In this document: one piece after another, positions 16,992-30,900 of the stretch
How the letters are laid out: each line of letters begins with the position of its first letter
How positions within the stretch are numbered: the stretch's first letter is position 1
DNA from: Halichondria panicea
Lineage: Eukaryota; Porifera; Demospongiae; Suberitida; Halichondriidae
Length of the DNA: 64,000 nt
Direction: 5' to 3'
Assembly: GCF_963675165.1 (NCBI RefSeq)
Contig: NC_087385.1
Span: forward strand, 3,534,501 to 3,598,500
Notes under the pieces: generated by a model
What the model was told of the DNA's origin: nothing
What the model saw: the letters and a program-made list of their open reading frames with translations, nothing else
Database searches by the model: none
Program-made: the position numbers and the translations under genes

Positions 16992-19900
16992 ATGGTGGAG
17001 CCAGCTAATATTAACCCTAAAGCTGAAGACTGCTACTTCTACTTCTATTCAACCTGTACAAAGGTAGGCTACTAGAATGTATGATAGCCTCTACAATATA
17101 AATGCTGCAATGCTAGCCTTATTCGGTCAAAAAATACTAACGAAATGGAAACATGCTCTACAGGGTAACGATTGTCCATTCCGGCACTCTTCTACCGCCC
17201 TTGGCTCTGAGCAAGTGTGTGAGCTGTGGTGTTCTGGAAGCTGCACTAGATCTGTGTGTGCATTCAGGCACTGCGTCTTAGACGTAAGTTTGCTTCATTA
17301 ATACCAGTCACATAATACCAAATGTTATTCAGTCTCACTCATTCTACAGCGTCAGAGATCAAGTATTCCTTGCTACTGGGAGAGTCAGTCCACTGGCTGC
17401 CTCAAGCTGCACTGTCCGTTCAGGCACACCAAATCTCGCCCTAAAATGCCTAACGTTTTTGAAAAAATATCGCAATATAACCTAGGTACCATCAAAGTCA
17501 AGTCACTCAGTGAACTGCGACAGACCAGCCAGAATCCATCCTCCATTGGCAACAAAATACTTCAGGACCCGATAGACTCTGCTGTTACAACTGGCGGCTC
17601 CATGTTTAAGTTGGAAAGAGTGTTGGAGGAAGCTTCTATGCAGGCAAGGGGAATCCAAAAGGACGCTATTTTTCCTTTTCATTCATCAACTGCTGATATC
17701 CAGCAATCACATAAAATGAAAAATGGATGTCCAATCTCTCAAACTCTGATTGAGAAACAATCTGTTTCTTCTTCAAATGTTTTTTCAGCCGAGCGAGTTA
17801 GTTCTTCTGAATCGATTTTTAGTCCGACGTTCAACCCAAACCTTGCAGATCATACAATGATTCCTGAGAATGGTAGTCAAGCAACGTTTTCTTTCAGCAG
17901 TGAGAGTCCGTCACAACAAGGACCAAGTTCTTCCACTGCTTCTGCTAGACAAGGGCTACGAGCGAACAAACCTTCTCAACCCAGTCACACCCGTAAAAAA
18001 ATAAAACCTCAGGCACGACCATTAAATACAGTCGTTATGGCCCCAACAACAGCAAAGTTAGTGTCTCCACTACTTGGTAAACATATAAAGTTAAAACGCT
18101 CATCAAGTCAGAAGCTGAAAGAAGATATGCCTGAACCAAAAAAGGTAAAGTTGAATGTTGTACATAGTTCGTAAGTTCTTTCTTAGTGCACGTGTATTAA
18201 TATTCTGACCTAAAATAGCTTCATCGGTGGCACATGTACTGTATTTGTACCCATTGCCTAGCAACTAAAGTTTTAGAGTGTCAGTCAACAATCCATAGAG
18301 CGCCCCATCTAAGTATCCTAAATTGCGTTTATATGTATACATTGTACCTGCATGTTCTACCATTGGCTACTTTGTTTTTGTAGCCTAAGACATCAGACAA
18401 CAGTAAAACAGCAGCAGACAGACCAATCTCACTCGACTTCAAAGTGAAGTCGCTTGAAGAGATTCGACATGAAAAAAGAAATCAACGCAAGACAGGTATG
18501 CACATCATAGAAATGTACGTACAACAAATGAGTGTGCATATTTAGTGTCTCTGCGCATGTACACTGATTGCAACTCCGCTGAGGTGATACTGACACAATA
18601 GTTTTAGTTGTCTCGAATTTACGCTTATCCCAAGGTAAACGCCTAAGCATGCCAACGCTTGAAATTCAGTTAAGCAATAAAGTCTACATGTAGGTATTAT
18701 ACAACAATGGTAATGCATGGTTAAATTTAATTCATCTGCATCAGAGAAGGTTGTTTTTCTTCATAATATAGCAAACTGCGGAGTTTAGACCAACATAATT
18801 GTGTGGTTTCATCTAGACAGTGCATTGCTCCGTAGGGCGAAAAGTAACTCATTAGTTTGGAATGGCAGGTGTAATTGCAAAATGTCTGGTAGTGTCCTCC
18901 CCTAGCTTAGGGTCGCATCAAGGGCTTATAAAGAGATGGTTGGTGCATCTAATGCATGTGAGTTTGGTAAAATTATAAAGAATAATATAATAATTATTAT
19001 AGGGTCTATGATTATAGTTTAGACCTATACATATGCATTTAAATTAGCAGGTTTCATCTAGACAATGGCTCTAGGTACGGCGAAAAGTAGCTTTTTATTA
19101 GTGGAATGGCAGGCGTAATATGCACGTGTATTATGGTGGTATCCTCCCCCGCAAAGTCGCATATCTTTGGGTAGGAATTTTGGATCAATAATTTCGTACG
19201 TGCGTAGAAAACGTCTGGTGATATCCTCCCCCACGAAATCGTACAGTGGAACCTCCATAAAACAGACATCATTGGGGAACAGCGTTTTGGTCGCTATAGA
19301 GAGGTGGTCTTCCTTGGGAGGTTTCGATTGCCAGCTATGCTCTATAAGTCATTTCTTGGAGCTTTGCTAACTGCTTCTTTAGCTCATACAAGCTTTGAAA
19401 AGGCAAGATACAGCTAGGTTTTCACAATTGTGCAAATCTCAGCAATAATTTTATGCTAATTGGTGTGACTGTCCGTTCTGGGAGGTTCTTTTCCATTGCT
19501 AAAGCTTATAGGAACTGGAAAGCTGCTCGTTATACGGAGTAGAGAGATTGAAATCATTGTAGTTTCAATCTGTACCTGAGCTCTTGGCTGTTATATAGCG
19601 TGTGGTTGCTCTTTGGAAGTGGTCGTTAACGGAGGTTCCACTGTATATCTTTGGGTGTGGGAATATTGGATTAATAATTTCTGCTGTTTCTTTACTGTCA
19701 AAAGCTTGATAAAAAGCTTAAAAAATAGTTGCTGTTTGAATTAGAACAAATCTCAATATATATGTAGCGCTTCAATTAATTATTCTTACATATTAAATTT
19801 TAAGGATGGTTAATGAGCTCCCAGGCCATCCCTATCCAGTCGCCTTTGTCTGTTGAAACCCTGCTTTTTAATAGTGTAGCCTTTACGTTGTTATGCTAGC

Positions 19901-21221
19901 ATGGACACACTAAAAGGTTGAAAAACAAAATTAATACAGTGGAACATAAAACGGACACCATTGGGGGAACAGCCTTTTGGCCGTTATAGAGAGGTGGTCT
20001 TCCTTGGGAGGTTTCGATTGCCAGCTATGTATTTTCTATGAGTCATTTCTTGCTGCAAATGAATCTTGGGGATTTGCTAACTGCTTCTTTAGCTCATACA
20101 AGCTTTGAAAAGGCTGTAGAGACAAGCTACAGCCAGGTTTTCACGATTGTGCAAAATAATGCTATCTCAGCAATAATTTTCTGTTAATTCTGGGTGTGGC
20201 TGTCCGTTCTGGGAGGTTGTTTTCCATTAATTGCTAAAGCTAGGTGGGGACTAGAAAGCTGCTCGTTATACGGAGTAGAGAGGTGGTCGCTCCTGAGAGG
20301 TTGCTTTACGTTGAAGTCATTGTAGTTTCAATCCGGACCTGAGCTCTTGGCAGCGTGTGGTTGCTCTTTGGAGGTGGTCGTTAATGGAGGTTCCACTGTA
20401 GCTATTAAATTGAACCAACCACAAAAATAATTAGTACTTGTACGTATATAGCTAAAAAGTTACTGCTTGCAAACTTCCAGGTCTGTAACCAGGCAATCAA
20501 GTATTGACCTTAAGTGCTAATATGCAGTGGGCCTTTGCCTGCCACACACATTTTCAAACACTCTCTTTTTCTTCTAACTGCCTCCATTTTACTGGCTTAA
20601 TAAAAGATTGTCTGCACAATCAATATACGATTATACACACACACAGAACCGAAGAAGGAACGGTTACACGGCGTTGATGTTCCCAAAGAAGAATTTAATG
20701 GCACTATCAAGAATTCCAATCCTACAGCCACCACCAAAAGACTAGTGCGCATTAAAAGAAAGCCGCCTGTTTCTCAAGTACAAAGCATTAATCAGAAAGC
20801 AACTGAAGGAAACCCCAAAAAGAGTTGGCTTAATTCCGTACCCAACATATCACAGCTACAGAATCCAAGTATAAAGTCAACAGAACGTTCTGACCACACT
20901 AAAACAACAACAAAAACCATGGCAGGACTGGTTGCTCTGGACTCAGATGACCATACGAGCTCAATGATCGACTGTAAAGAGATTGACACATTTGGAACTC
21001 ATTCTGGAATTTACGGGGCAAGCCCCCAAGTTGAGTCTATCGTTAAAAACAGTGCACTGTGCTGTGATGATGACTCCAATCACGATGAATCTCTTCTGGC
21101 CGAGATGGCAATGTTAGAGCAAGAACTGACTGTAGATCAAACCCAAGTAGAGAGCAGTTCACTTATGGACAGCAGAGACAATGATGACCTCATGCTGGAA
21201 ATGGAAGAATTTATGTCGTAG
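16992..21221 (+). CDS. ZC3H11A: Zinc finger CCCH protein, ZC3H11A orthologue
   Basis: Exons: 16992-17063, 17164-17283, 17350-18144, 18384-18495, 20647-21221, giving 557 residues (human about 810). Three tandem CCCH fingers occupy the N-terminus: Cys14-x7-Cys22-x5-Cys28-x3-His32, Cys43-x7-Cys51-x4-Cys56-x3-His60, and Cys72-x8-Cys81-x4-Cys86-x3-His90. Their linkers match ZC3H11A (YFYFYSTCTKGNDCPFRH, IPCYWESQSTGC). The family's repeated short motif appears at least twice, as IKVKSLSEL near residue 111 and DFKVKSLEEI further on. The acidic C-terminus NDDLMLEMEEFM matches the end of the human protein. ZC3H11A is a nuclear mRNA-export-associated factor linked to the TREX complex. The middle is Ser-rich and disordered, with basic stretches. 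The 2.15-kb last intron is mostly repeats. Confidence 0.9.
18808..19165. repeat. Two related direct-repeat units in ZC3H11A intron
   Basis: About 18808-18920 and 19050-19165 share GTTTCATCTAGACA, GGCGAAAAGTA, GGAATGGCAGG and TATCCTCCCC-type blocks in the same order. Non-coding. Confidence 0.55.
19242..19645. mobile_element. Family D MITE-like element, copy 1
   Basis: It begins TACAGTGGAACCTCCATAAA and ends GTTAACGGAGGTTCCACTGTA, so the termini are inverted repeats. The interior (TATAGAGAGGTGGTCTTCCT) recurs in copy 2 downstream. No transposase frame. Confidence 0.8.
19935..20400. mobile_element. Family D MITE-like element, copy 2
   Basis: It begins TACAGTGGAACATAAAACGG and ends TTAATGGAGGTTCCACTGTA, with the same orientation and internal order as the copy at 19242-19645. 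Small insertions and deletions distinguish the two. Both lie in one ZC3H11A intron. Confidence 0.8.
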
Positions 21222-21903
21222 ATGCAGTGACTTTACTGTGTATATATGAAGACGTGATTATTTTTCATACTTACATTCTACATGAAGATAATTTGTGATG
21301 TTTTTGCTCTAACAAAACATCCAAGAATTCAAAGTTTGATGGGTGCATGATCATAGAGTAATACTGGAATTTGCATTATATAATTAATTCACAGCTCAGT
21401 CCATGCAGAGAAAGTTATAACAAGTTGCATGATCTGGATCAACGTCCACTGCACTGGGAAACTTAGAACCTTTTTACATGCAGTGAGGATGATATATATG
21501 AAGATGCATCTTAATTAGATGATCATGCACACCTCACACATATAGCATCTTATAACATGCACAAGAAATACATATTTGGTCCACTGAAATATTTGCCCTC
21601 CTCTCCAGACCAGTAATGAAAGCATAATAAATCTATTTCGATAAATCTGGGCAGAATAAATATACATCCTCAATGCATGACAACATTTGCACCCTCATTA
21701 ACTTAATATTGCACCAAATATAATTATGGGTGGTTCTATTTAACTGCTCTGTGTCACAAATCACAAATGATGAGTTATGCATACTCTCTACTTTGTTGAG
21801 ATTTTGATGATCAATGTGACAGTATTATATCTATAATTATATCATGCAGCACAAGAATTAGTGCAAAAGTAATAAGAGGCACTAATATTAACGAACATCT
21901 CAG
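21222..21903. other. Convergent spacer with ZC3H11A polyadenylation signal
   Basis: These 682 bp lie between the stops of ZC3H11A (+) and WDHD1 (-). An AATAAA at 21626-21631 lies about 405 bp after the ZC3H11A stop and is a plausible signal. I see no clear signal for WDHD1 on the other strand and no open frame of note. Confidence 0.5.
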
Positions 21904-24900
21904 TTATTTGTAGGCAAATGATAACAATTTCTCTTTAGTAGTCACTACAGCTTTTTCTTCATCATTACAATCTACATGACTCTCAGAGTCCATTGACATT
22001 TCATCAGTCACAGTTTCCTCAGATGTAGGGGTAGAAGTGGTGACAGCAGGTGCAATTGAATGGTCACCAGTCATGCTTGTGGTTATGAAAGATCCTTTCA
22101 AACTACTTTGAACCTAATATTGGTGACAACAAAATGAAACATAACATATCATAAAACACGGGAACTAATTGGTGCAACTTGCAACTTAGTAATTTTCGTG
22201 GGATAAAAATTTGTGGAACTTGATCAGCAGTGATTTCGTGAGTAAAAAGTTTGTTTGCTTCATTACGTGCACTGCATTGCATGCCTTCCAGTAAACTAAA
22301 ATTTGTCGAGGTCAGCTTGCCCACGAAAATAATGAATTTTTATCCCCATAAAAATTACCTGCTATACGGTATACAATGTAGTATGTATTGAAAACCTACT
22401 GTTGATTTCTTTGAAGCAACTGTTAACTTGTTCTTTTTAGCTGTGTGTGAAGGCCGGGTACATACATAATTACTACTACTCTGTAGGATTATAGAGTATA
22501 TACATGCATAGTACCAAGTGTGTATTGACCATTTACTAGCTACATAATTATAGCTACGAGTATATAGTACTAGCTGTAGTTATGTCTTAATTCTAAAACA
22601 GATGCATAGTCAAGTACTTGAATTGATGGTCATGTGCATCAATCATGCGTGCATGCTCATTTACATGCCCACATGCCTTAAAATTGATGTGATGAGTAAC
22701 TACTAATCTGCTTTTCCTGGCCTTATGAACATACCTGCTGGTCTTACTTTACTCTTATCCCTACTCTTGCCACTTTTACTTGTCTTCTTTTGCTGGTTTT
22801 CAGTCATCCTAGTGTTGATATTGTCCAAAAAACCGGCCTTCCTATCCAGCTGTACCTTTCTACTGGCCATCTGCAATGAGAAGGAGGAGGAGAATGTGTA
22901 AGAGGATGAAAGTGCAAGTACATTGAATATCATCATTGGGTAATAATTATGCTATTACTTTAAATGGGTTATGCCTCTTCTCACTCTCTGGCGTAATGAA
23001 TGATACTGTGTGAGTGGGGGAACTTTCCACATCCACATCACTCGCGGCCTCATCTTCTACAACATCCACTTCTGCATCACTCTGAGAATTATCAGAAAAC
23101 AATTCCTTCGTGGTATTGACCGTCTGGCCATTTTCATTTCCCAAATCATCCTCACTTTTCTTTCTGGTGTCTTTGTTTGAAAACTTAGATGCAGTCTTTC
23201 TACATGTATTTTTCTTAGATATCTCAGCAGGTGCCCTAATTCTTTGTTCGAGTTTTTCACTCCTATTTCGTGCATAATCAAGATCATTTTTGACACGGTT
23301 TTGATCAGTACCGTTGCTAAATTGACTAATCAAGTCGTTGCCTTCGTCTTCGTCACTGTCAAATTCAGCAGTCACGGATTTATGCTGAATGAGTTCACTG
23401 ATCTGCCTAGCTAGTCGCAGGTGCTGAGTCCTAGAGGCATACGTCAGGGCTAGGTTCATCTAGAGAAGAACAGAATTAATGGACAGTAAGCACTTTCAAA
23501 AATAAATACTGATATGACTGTACAGCTAGGCAACAACGAGTCGTAAAACCTTGGGTTTAAAGTTCATATATTATTGTATGCATGATATACATGTAGTCTA
23601 TATGTAGAGTAGATAACACAACTTACAGAGTGCTCATCTGGCAGCATTGTGGCTATCTCAAAAGCTCTATACTCCCTGTCTGACTTGCAGGAAAGCTGAG
23701 ACAGAAAGATGGTTAAAGAAAGAACAGATTGCAAGCACTCTTATAAAGGCATCATGCAAATGAACAACAAAAACATAGCAGTGCATGCCATTGCAGGCTA
23801 TCACATAGAGTCAAAATGAATAACATGCACAACAAAAAATGAATGGCAGCTGGCGGCTGTCAGTATACTTACTGCAAAAAGTTTCATGAGTTGCTGAATA
23901 GTTTCTGTGCGCTCGTGAGAGAAGGAGGAAGGAGGTTTTATCACGGTCATCTGAATACACGCATCCTGCATGTTTGTATACAAACATGGACATTATGATA
24001 ACCCAAGTTACTGAACACATTACCAATTTACCATACACAAGACTGAAGTAGACCACTAACCCTTGGCGGTTCTACATAGCATACCATTATAGCAGGTATA
24101 TTTCGAGGGTATAACATTTTGCGGATAATAGCAGCATTTTTGCAGTATGCATGCATGCGATATTAAATTCATGGGTATAAGTTTTCGCGGTACATGCTTA
24201 ATCAGTGAAAACCGCGAACATTTACACCCGCGAAATATACCCGCTATACGGTGATACAATACAATATGAAAGCATGAAGTAGTAGCTGGAACTTCGATTA
24301 TCTGGACACCTTGCGCATGGTTTCAGAGGCAGGCCGGATAACTGAATATGCCGGATAATTGAATGGATAAACCACACCTTGATCCACCCACTTTATTGAT
24401 AAACAGTAGCGCCACATGGTTGTCTGCACATGTGCAGAAGATAAGCAGGCTTGTCTCCATAGTAACAGCTATAATTTGCATGCGCATTTAAGGGACACAT
24501 CCATTTTCTGAATGGAAGTTGCCAAGCCGGATAATCGAGGTTCTGGATAATAGAGGGCCGGATAATCGAGGTTCTACTGTATCGGCATGCATGAAAGTAA
24601 CTAACAAGGGCAAAAATTAAACCAAAATACTACTTAAGAAGCATGCTAAAATCTAACATTTTGTTTTGCTGATGTAAACGCTATGGTTTTAATAGGGCTC
24701 CTGGCTGACATGCTATATAGCAAAGAATCTTAGAGTCTTCTCATAAAAAAATAGAGCTCCACGTGGCTATAGTGTGCATGTGTGCAGTGCCTTGATAAAG
24801 TGTTTGACAAAATCAATCCTGATAAAAGTGAAGAACCTGTGATGTTAAAGCTATCCATGCATGCAAACATAGCGCTTTGGCAGCCATGCAGAGACAAACA

Positions 24901-27900
24901 GCCAGACAAACACACTGGCAGACTTTGACTGCACACTAACACCTAAAATTGACTTGAGTACTAGGCACTAATACTATTGTAGAGATAATTATAATAATTA
25001 TTATGCAAACATGATCCCCACCTCCAGTTGAGTTTTCTCAGTGTTGACCTCACACAGTGGTAGTTTTAGTGAGAGAGTGCTCATCACAGGCTTGGGGTGT
25101 ACTGGAGGGTAGTTGAGACCCTTGCAAAGGATGGCCCTGCATGGGTACGTACAGTACGTATATACATGTGAGTGTGTATCTCAGTCACAGGAAATGGATA
25201 TGTATACAATTACATCGGTATGGTTGGCTTTATATTTAAAGTAGCCAGAGAGACACATAAAGTTGCCTTCAGTCTCCAATGACCGTGCAACACCAGCTAG
25301 AAGTCTACATAGAAATTTCATTGTCAATACGCTGCGCCAAGTCAGCAAAAAGTAGTGCACAACGATCGTGTCCTCCCTCCTCTGCTGTAAACCCTAATGC
25401 CTAATCACCCACATCAGTGTAACGATAATATCAACTATGCATGAGAGGGTGCAGTGTTGCCAGTGCATGTGTACAAATAACAAACCACAAATTCAATTTA
25501 ATCATCCACAAATTATACAACAACACGAGAATTATGACACTCTACGTGAAGTATTCTAAGTGTCACTCAGTAGGATTTTTCAACACTACCGTAGAAACGG
25601 GATTATTAGCACTTGCTCGATTATAAGCGGATCTTTATTTTAAGCACATGCTGAACTGCAGGTTTTTTAATTGTACTCGAATTGAAGTGCTTTTTCAATT
25701 ATGCGAAGGATTTAGTGAAATTTTACAGCTAACTTTGTTTATCTGTGTTAAATGGTTCTGAGCTACATGTAAGTGTCTACAGTAAATAACAGTCTAGTAA
25801 TGTTGCCTCATTGTCATTGCCAACAACAGTGCCGTAGAAATTGAATTATTAGCGCATGCGCTCATGGGGTCCATAGCAGAGCTCTATACGCTTATATTCG
25901 AGAATGTGCTAGCTATAAAGTGAGTGAGCTAGGCAAGCAGGCTACCCTAACTAGATCTATGTCATGCTATATTATGTTACAGTTCATTGTACAAGATTTA
26001 AATTCATATTGCAGATACACATGTACATGTACTCAAGCCATCAAGTCTCTAGAAAGTGCAGGTTTCAGACATTTCAGACGTTTCAGACAATCATAATTAT
26101 ATAGATCGCTTACATGTATTTACCAACTATTAACCAGCGTCAGGTTACAGCTAGTGCTCTACAATTCTTTACATTTACGCACATACCTTAACTCATCAGG
26201 GTTATGTGTCATGCCTACTATGAAGTAGTGATCACTCTTGCTGCCCAGCTGCTTGTTCGTATCAAGGACTGGTACCCAAGACGACTTCCCGTAGCAACTA
26301 GACAGAATACGAACCATCCCTTTAGAATCATAACTCAAGAACACTCCTTCCTCAGAAAACCTGACAGAAGAGTAAATGCAGCGCATTAAAATCATAGTGT
26401 ACTGTTGTTAACACTGAATAGGTACATTACCAGCTGACCTACAATGTATATAAAGTGCTCTCATAAGTACATGGACACATTGCCCCACCCCACTGATATC
26501 ACCAACCCATTCCTTGGCTTTATATTTGACTTAGATTTGTAAGCAGTAGACTATACATCATAAATATAAAACTATGCCACCTGCGTTAGTGTAAGATTTG
26601 AAGAATAATACTAGAGTAAGGAACCATACCCGATCCATTCCAATGTAGCACTGTGAGACAGGGGGAGGGAGTGAGGAGGATGGAGCTCTTTCTTGCGCTG
26701 AACATCTAACACCCACACTGTCAAACTAAACACACCAGATGTCCCTATGGCAATGTAATGTGCAGCTACTGAATGGTACATTACAGTAGCATGCAATACT
26801 CATCCCTATACAGCTATATCATTTCACTTGTATAACACGCCTGCTAAATTTAACTCCATCATACACTCACTACATGCAACTCTAACCAACCTAGTCCAGT
26901 TTGATAGACAATTGCCAGTCTGCTCCCCCACCCCGCCACTGTCACCACTGGGCCTGGCAAACTGAGCACCTCCCGTTGGACACCGCCAACTGTGAACAGC
27001 CTCAACATCAGCTTGTTAGTTGCTATGGCAATCCAGGTGTCACCAATCGTGATGGAGAGAATGCTTTCTTTCGGAGGAAGACTAATGGTCCACTCCTTAT
27101 TAGAGTCCCAGGAGCTGAAGTGGGTACATTGCAGCTGGCTGTAGAGAGTGATTGTGTTTAATTACCGTATTCTACCTAGAGTACGCCCACTCCCACTATC
27201 GAGTGAAAGTTCCTGTATATACATGTAGTAGGCTATAATTTGCTCCAAAATACACCCACCAGCAGAAAGTGATGCAATACATTCACCTAGCTCCGATCGG
27301 GGTTTGGTATGAGTGATCCTATGTTACAGAGGTGAATCAGATTGTAAAGGATGTTAGAAAAGCCGTTTTGTCTAAGTGGACGTATATTCAAGACAAACTT
27401 ACCGTTTTTCAAAAATAAGCCCATCCCACCTAGAGCTGCTGCGTAGCATGCAATTTGAGTGGGTTATTGTCCAAATAGGCGTCAAAGTGTTAAATAAAAC
27501 ACCGTAGATGCAAAATGCTCGTGAAACGTCTCACAATTTAGTTTAAGTACATAATTATACATTCACATTGAGCAAGATCCTGATACAACTAACCTTGGCT
27601 GGTCGTCTGCTTTCTCACAGGCGAGCACCAGAGCCCTCTCACTAAGGGCGGCCATGTTGTAGCCAGAGTAGTTTGCCAGTGAGAAGGAGTGGTGAGTTCC
27701 TGTGTTGTGAAAGTCCACCTCCACCATTGATGTGCTCTCGTCACTATGGCAACGAATCACACCCACAAGGTTGTACACCTACAGGTACGTACAGATATTG
27801 AAATAGTACAGTGTGCATGCAGATCTAATGAAAGCACCGCGGGTGCTGATGCCTCGGTGGAGATGTCAAAGCTACACAACATAAAGCTACTAATAGCTTT

Positions 27901-30900
27901 TATACACACACTACCAGTTAATAAGCGCACTTGGTTAATAAGCGCACATCAACTAATAGGCGCATACTAGTTAGTAGACCAAGAGCCTTGATAGAAGGTG
28001 CATGGTTTCCTGCAGAGTTCTCTGCCCAACAACTGGTCTCCACACTTTTTCTTATAGATGTTAAGTCTCTTTTTCACTACCGGTAGTTTGTGTTACTGCT
28101 GTCCAGATATGACTATAGACCTCTTGCAGACAAACAATCGAGCTAGCTAACTAATGGAGATTTGCTTCATTGAAACGTCATGGGTGTGGTTAATTGTTAT
28201 GGGCGTGGTTAATCTCTATAAGCGCATCCGGATAATAAGGCACATAGAGGCCTAGCTGCTCTTTTCCCTATAAGCGCATGCACTTACTAACCAGATTATA
28301 TGGTATAATTATCATGTTTTTGCATTAATTAATTTTGCTGTGTGCAAACTCGGTAATGATCGACCATGATTGTTGTTAAAAACAATCGATACCAAAACTT
28401 CAAGTCTAAAATTAATGATGGCTACATCAGCAGAGCCTTGCAGCTCTCTTCTGACTATTACAGCTACCAATAGCTAGCGTTCTAGTGCAGAGCTAACTAC
28501 TAAGTAGAGTAGCAACACTCAGTGATCAAGTTTTGCTATGCACTCTTCTGAAAAGGCTGCAATGGCATTCCAAGTAAGCAAAACTAGGCATAACTCAAGA
28601 ACAAAGCATTATTTTGCAAATCCCAAAATTAAAAATCCATGACTAGAAGCCTATACAGTAGAACCTCGATTATCCGGACACCTCGGTTCCAGAAGCAGAC
28701 TGGATAAGTGAATGCCGGATAATCAAATATATAAACCACACCTTGATCCACTCACTTTATTGATAAACAGCAGTGCCACATGGTTGTCTGCGCATGCGCA
28801 GAAGATAAGCAGGAATGTCTCCATGGTAACAGCTGCAACGCGCATGCGCATTTGAGGGACACGCCCATTTTCTGTATTATTTAATCTGATAAAAAGAAAA
28901 CTGCCAAGCCAGATAATCGAGGTTCTACTGTAGAAACTCTTACTTGCACTTCATTGATCCTTGAGCAGCTGTAACAGTCTATACACAGACAGATCGACAC
29001 ACACACACACACTACCGTATACCTCGCTTGCGCATATGCGCATGCGCACCGAGCGAGGCATAACAAGATGTATGAACTTGTAGTAGCCTCATTCCCAGGC
29101 CGTTTTTCTCTAATGGAACACCAGGTCGATTAAAAAAAATCGGCCTGGGGAGGCTAGTACTTGTAACTACTACATGTAAATGCACTTTTACCATGAATCT
29201 GTGCTGGAGGTGATCAGGGGTAGAGGAGGGCTGCAGTGGACTCTGGAGTACCTGGACCAACTTTTCATTGAACTCCATAACTTTCCTCGGCAAAGAAGTA
29301 ATCTGATTGGCCATTTCCCGATCTACAGACTCCCTTATACCCGACTGGAAGCTTGATCCATCATCAAACAAATCAGATGGGGCAGGTGTGCCTTCGTTGC
29401 TTTGCATCCGTCGTCTTTTACGTGATTGGACCATACTGTCGTCGTCATCACCACGGGCATTCAGTTTGATGGCATTGGAGCTCCCTATGTCCAGATCAGC
29501 ATCATCGAAATCATCAAAAATGTCATCAGGCGGAATTCCCTGTGTAAATGTACAATCAGGTACATGTACATCATGTATGTCATGCAAATCATACAGTGCA
29601 CGTGTGACTACAGTACCTCCATGAGGAGACTGTCATCAGCCAGAGTGTCGGTGACAGCTGCCACCCCATTAGATTTCTGGTTGCTTGGATACGCATCCTC
29701 AAATACTCCAATGTAACCCTCACTGTCTCCGAACAAGACCTTAAAATGTACATATACATGTACAGTCATTTTATACAAATCAGATTGCATCTAGCACTAC
29801 ATGTCGAAATCAAAGCTCCTCTGACTGATCGAAATCCATAAGCAGCAATCCATGGTGGGTGCTATACTTATAGCCTTGATTACATTGTGATATTACATTT
29901 TGTGCGGTTTGGAATCGAGATTAGGTGCTACAGTGCAATATACAGCACACTACACACTACTACAGCAGGTGACTGCCAGGCACATACTCACACATGTACA
30001 TCCAGTTTGGAGCATCAGCTCTAATTTTACTGACAGCTAGTCTACCTTTTTTCCATCCTGTGCACCATGTCCTCTAGGGTCCCATTCCATTGAAGTGATT
30101 CCAATACTACTCTCGTTTTTCATTTTAGAATACGCCAACCTTGAATTCACATCCCATAAGCACACTGCTCCGTCAGCACCCCCTGAGGCTAGGTACGCCC
30201 CACAAGGCGACCAGCTTACCACGTTGACAGGCTGGAAAGTACAATTGTAATACCAGCATGCATAACATTGGGATAAAAATGAGGTACATGCATGTACCAT
30301 CGTGTATACCAAATTGTAAACGTTCTCAAATCTTCTACTAATGATTGGATGGTGTAAATCTAAATGTACACGAGAACTTACTTCCTTGTGATGATTGTCA
30401 TCAAGTGAGAACATGCACTTCCATGACAACCGATCATACAGCTTGATTTCTGACCCAACTGGAACAGCAATCATCTAGAGCAAACATTTAAAGAACAAAG
30501 TACGGATACAACGTCCCACGAGCAATTAATATCCACACTCAGTGTAAAAGCACTCGGCACAGCAAAAATACACAACCTACATGTACACCGTCTATTCCAC
30601 CCAAGCACATGGTCAATGTTAGAGTATACAATGCACACCTTGCCATCAGTAGGTCTCCATGAGAGTACAACCAAACTCCTGGCTGAGTTCACAGAATTGG
30701 ATTTGTGCAAGACTGGGAGAGTTTCTACACACTCCTAATACATGTAGCAGGAGGAATAAATGTCGATGAATTCGAAAACAAAAATAGTACAAGCAGTGTG
30801 TTAAGCTACTAAGCCGCCATCAACCAATAAATGAAATTTTTTTTACAAGCACAGTACCATTAAAACTGTGTTTCAGCAGTGCAGTGTTGAATGTTCTAGC

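Noticed and set aside
29012-29191. Extension of the WDHD1 exon past 29192
   Set aside because: The frame stays open, but a GTAAAA donor and the conserved HRFM / VYNLVG junction show the exon ends at 29192.
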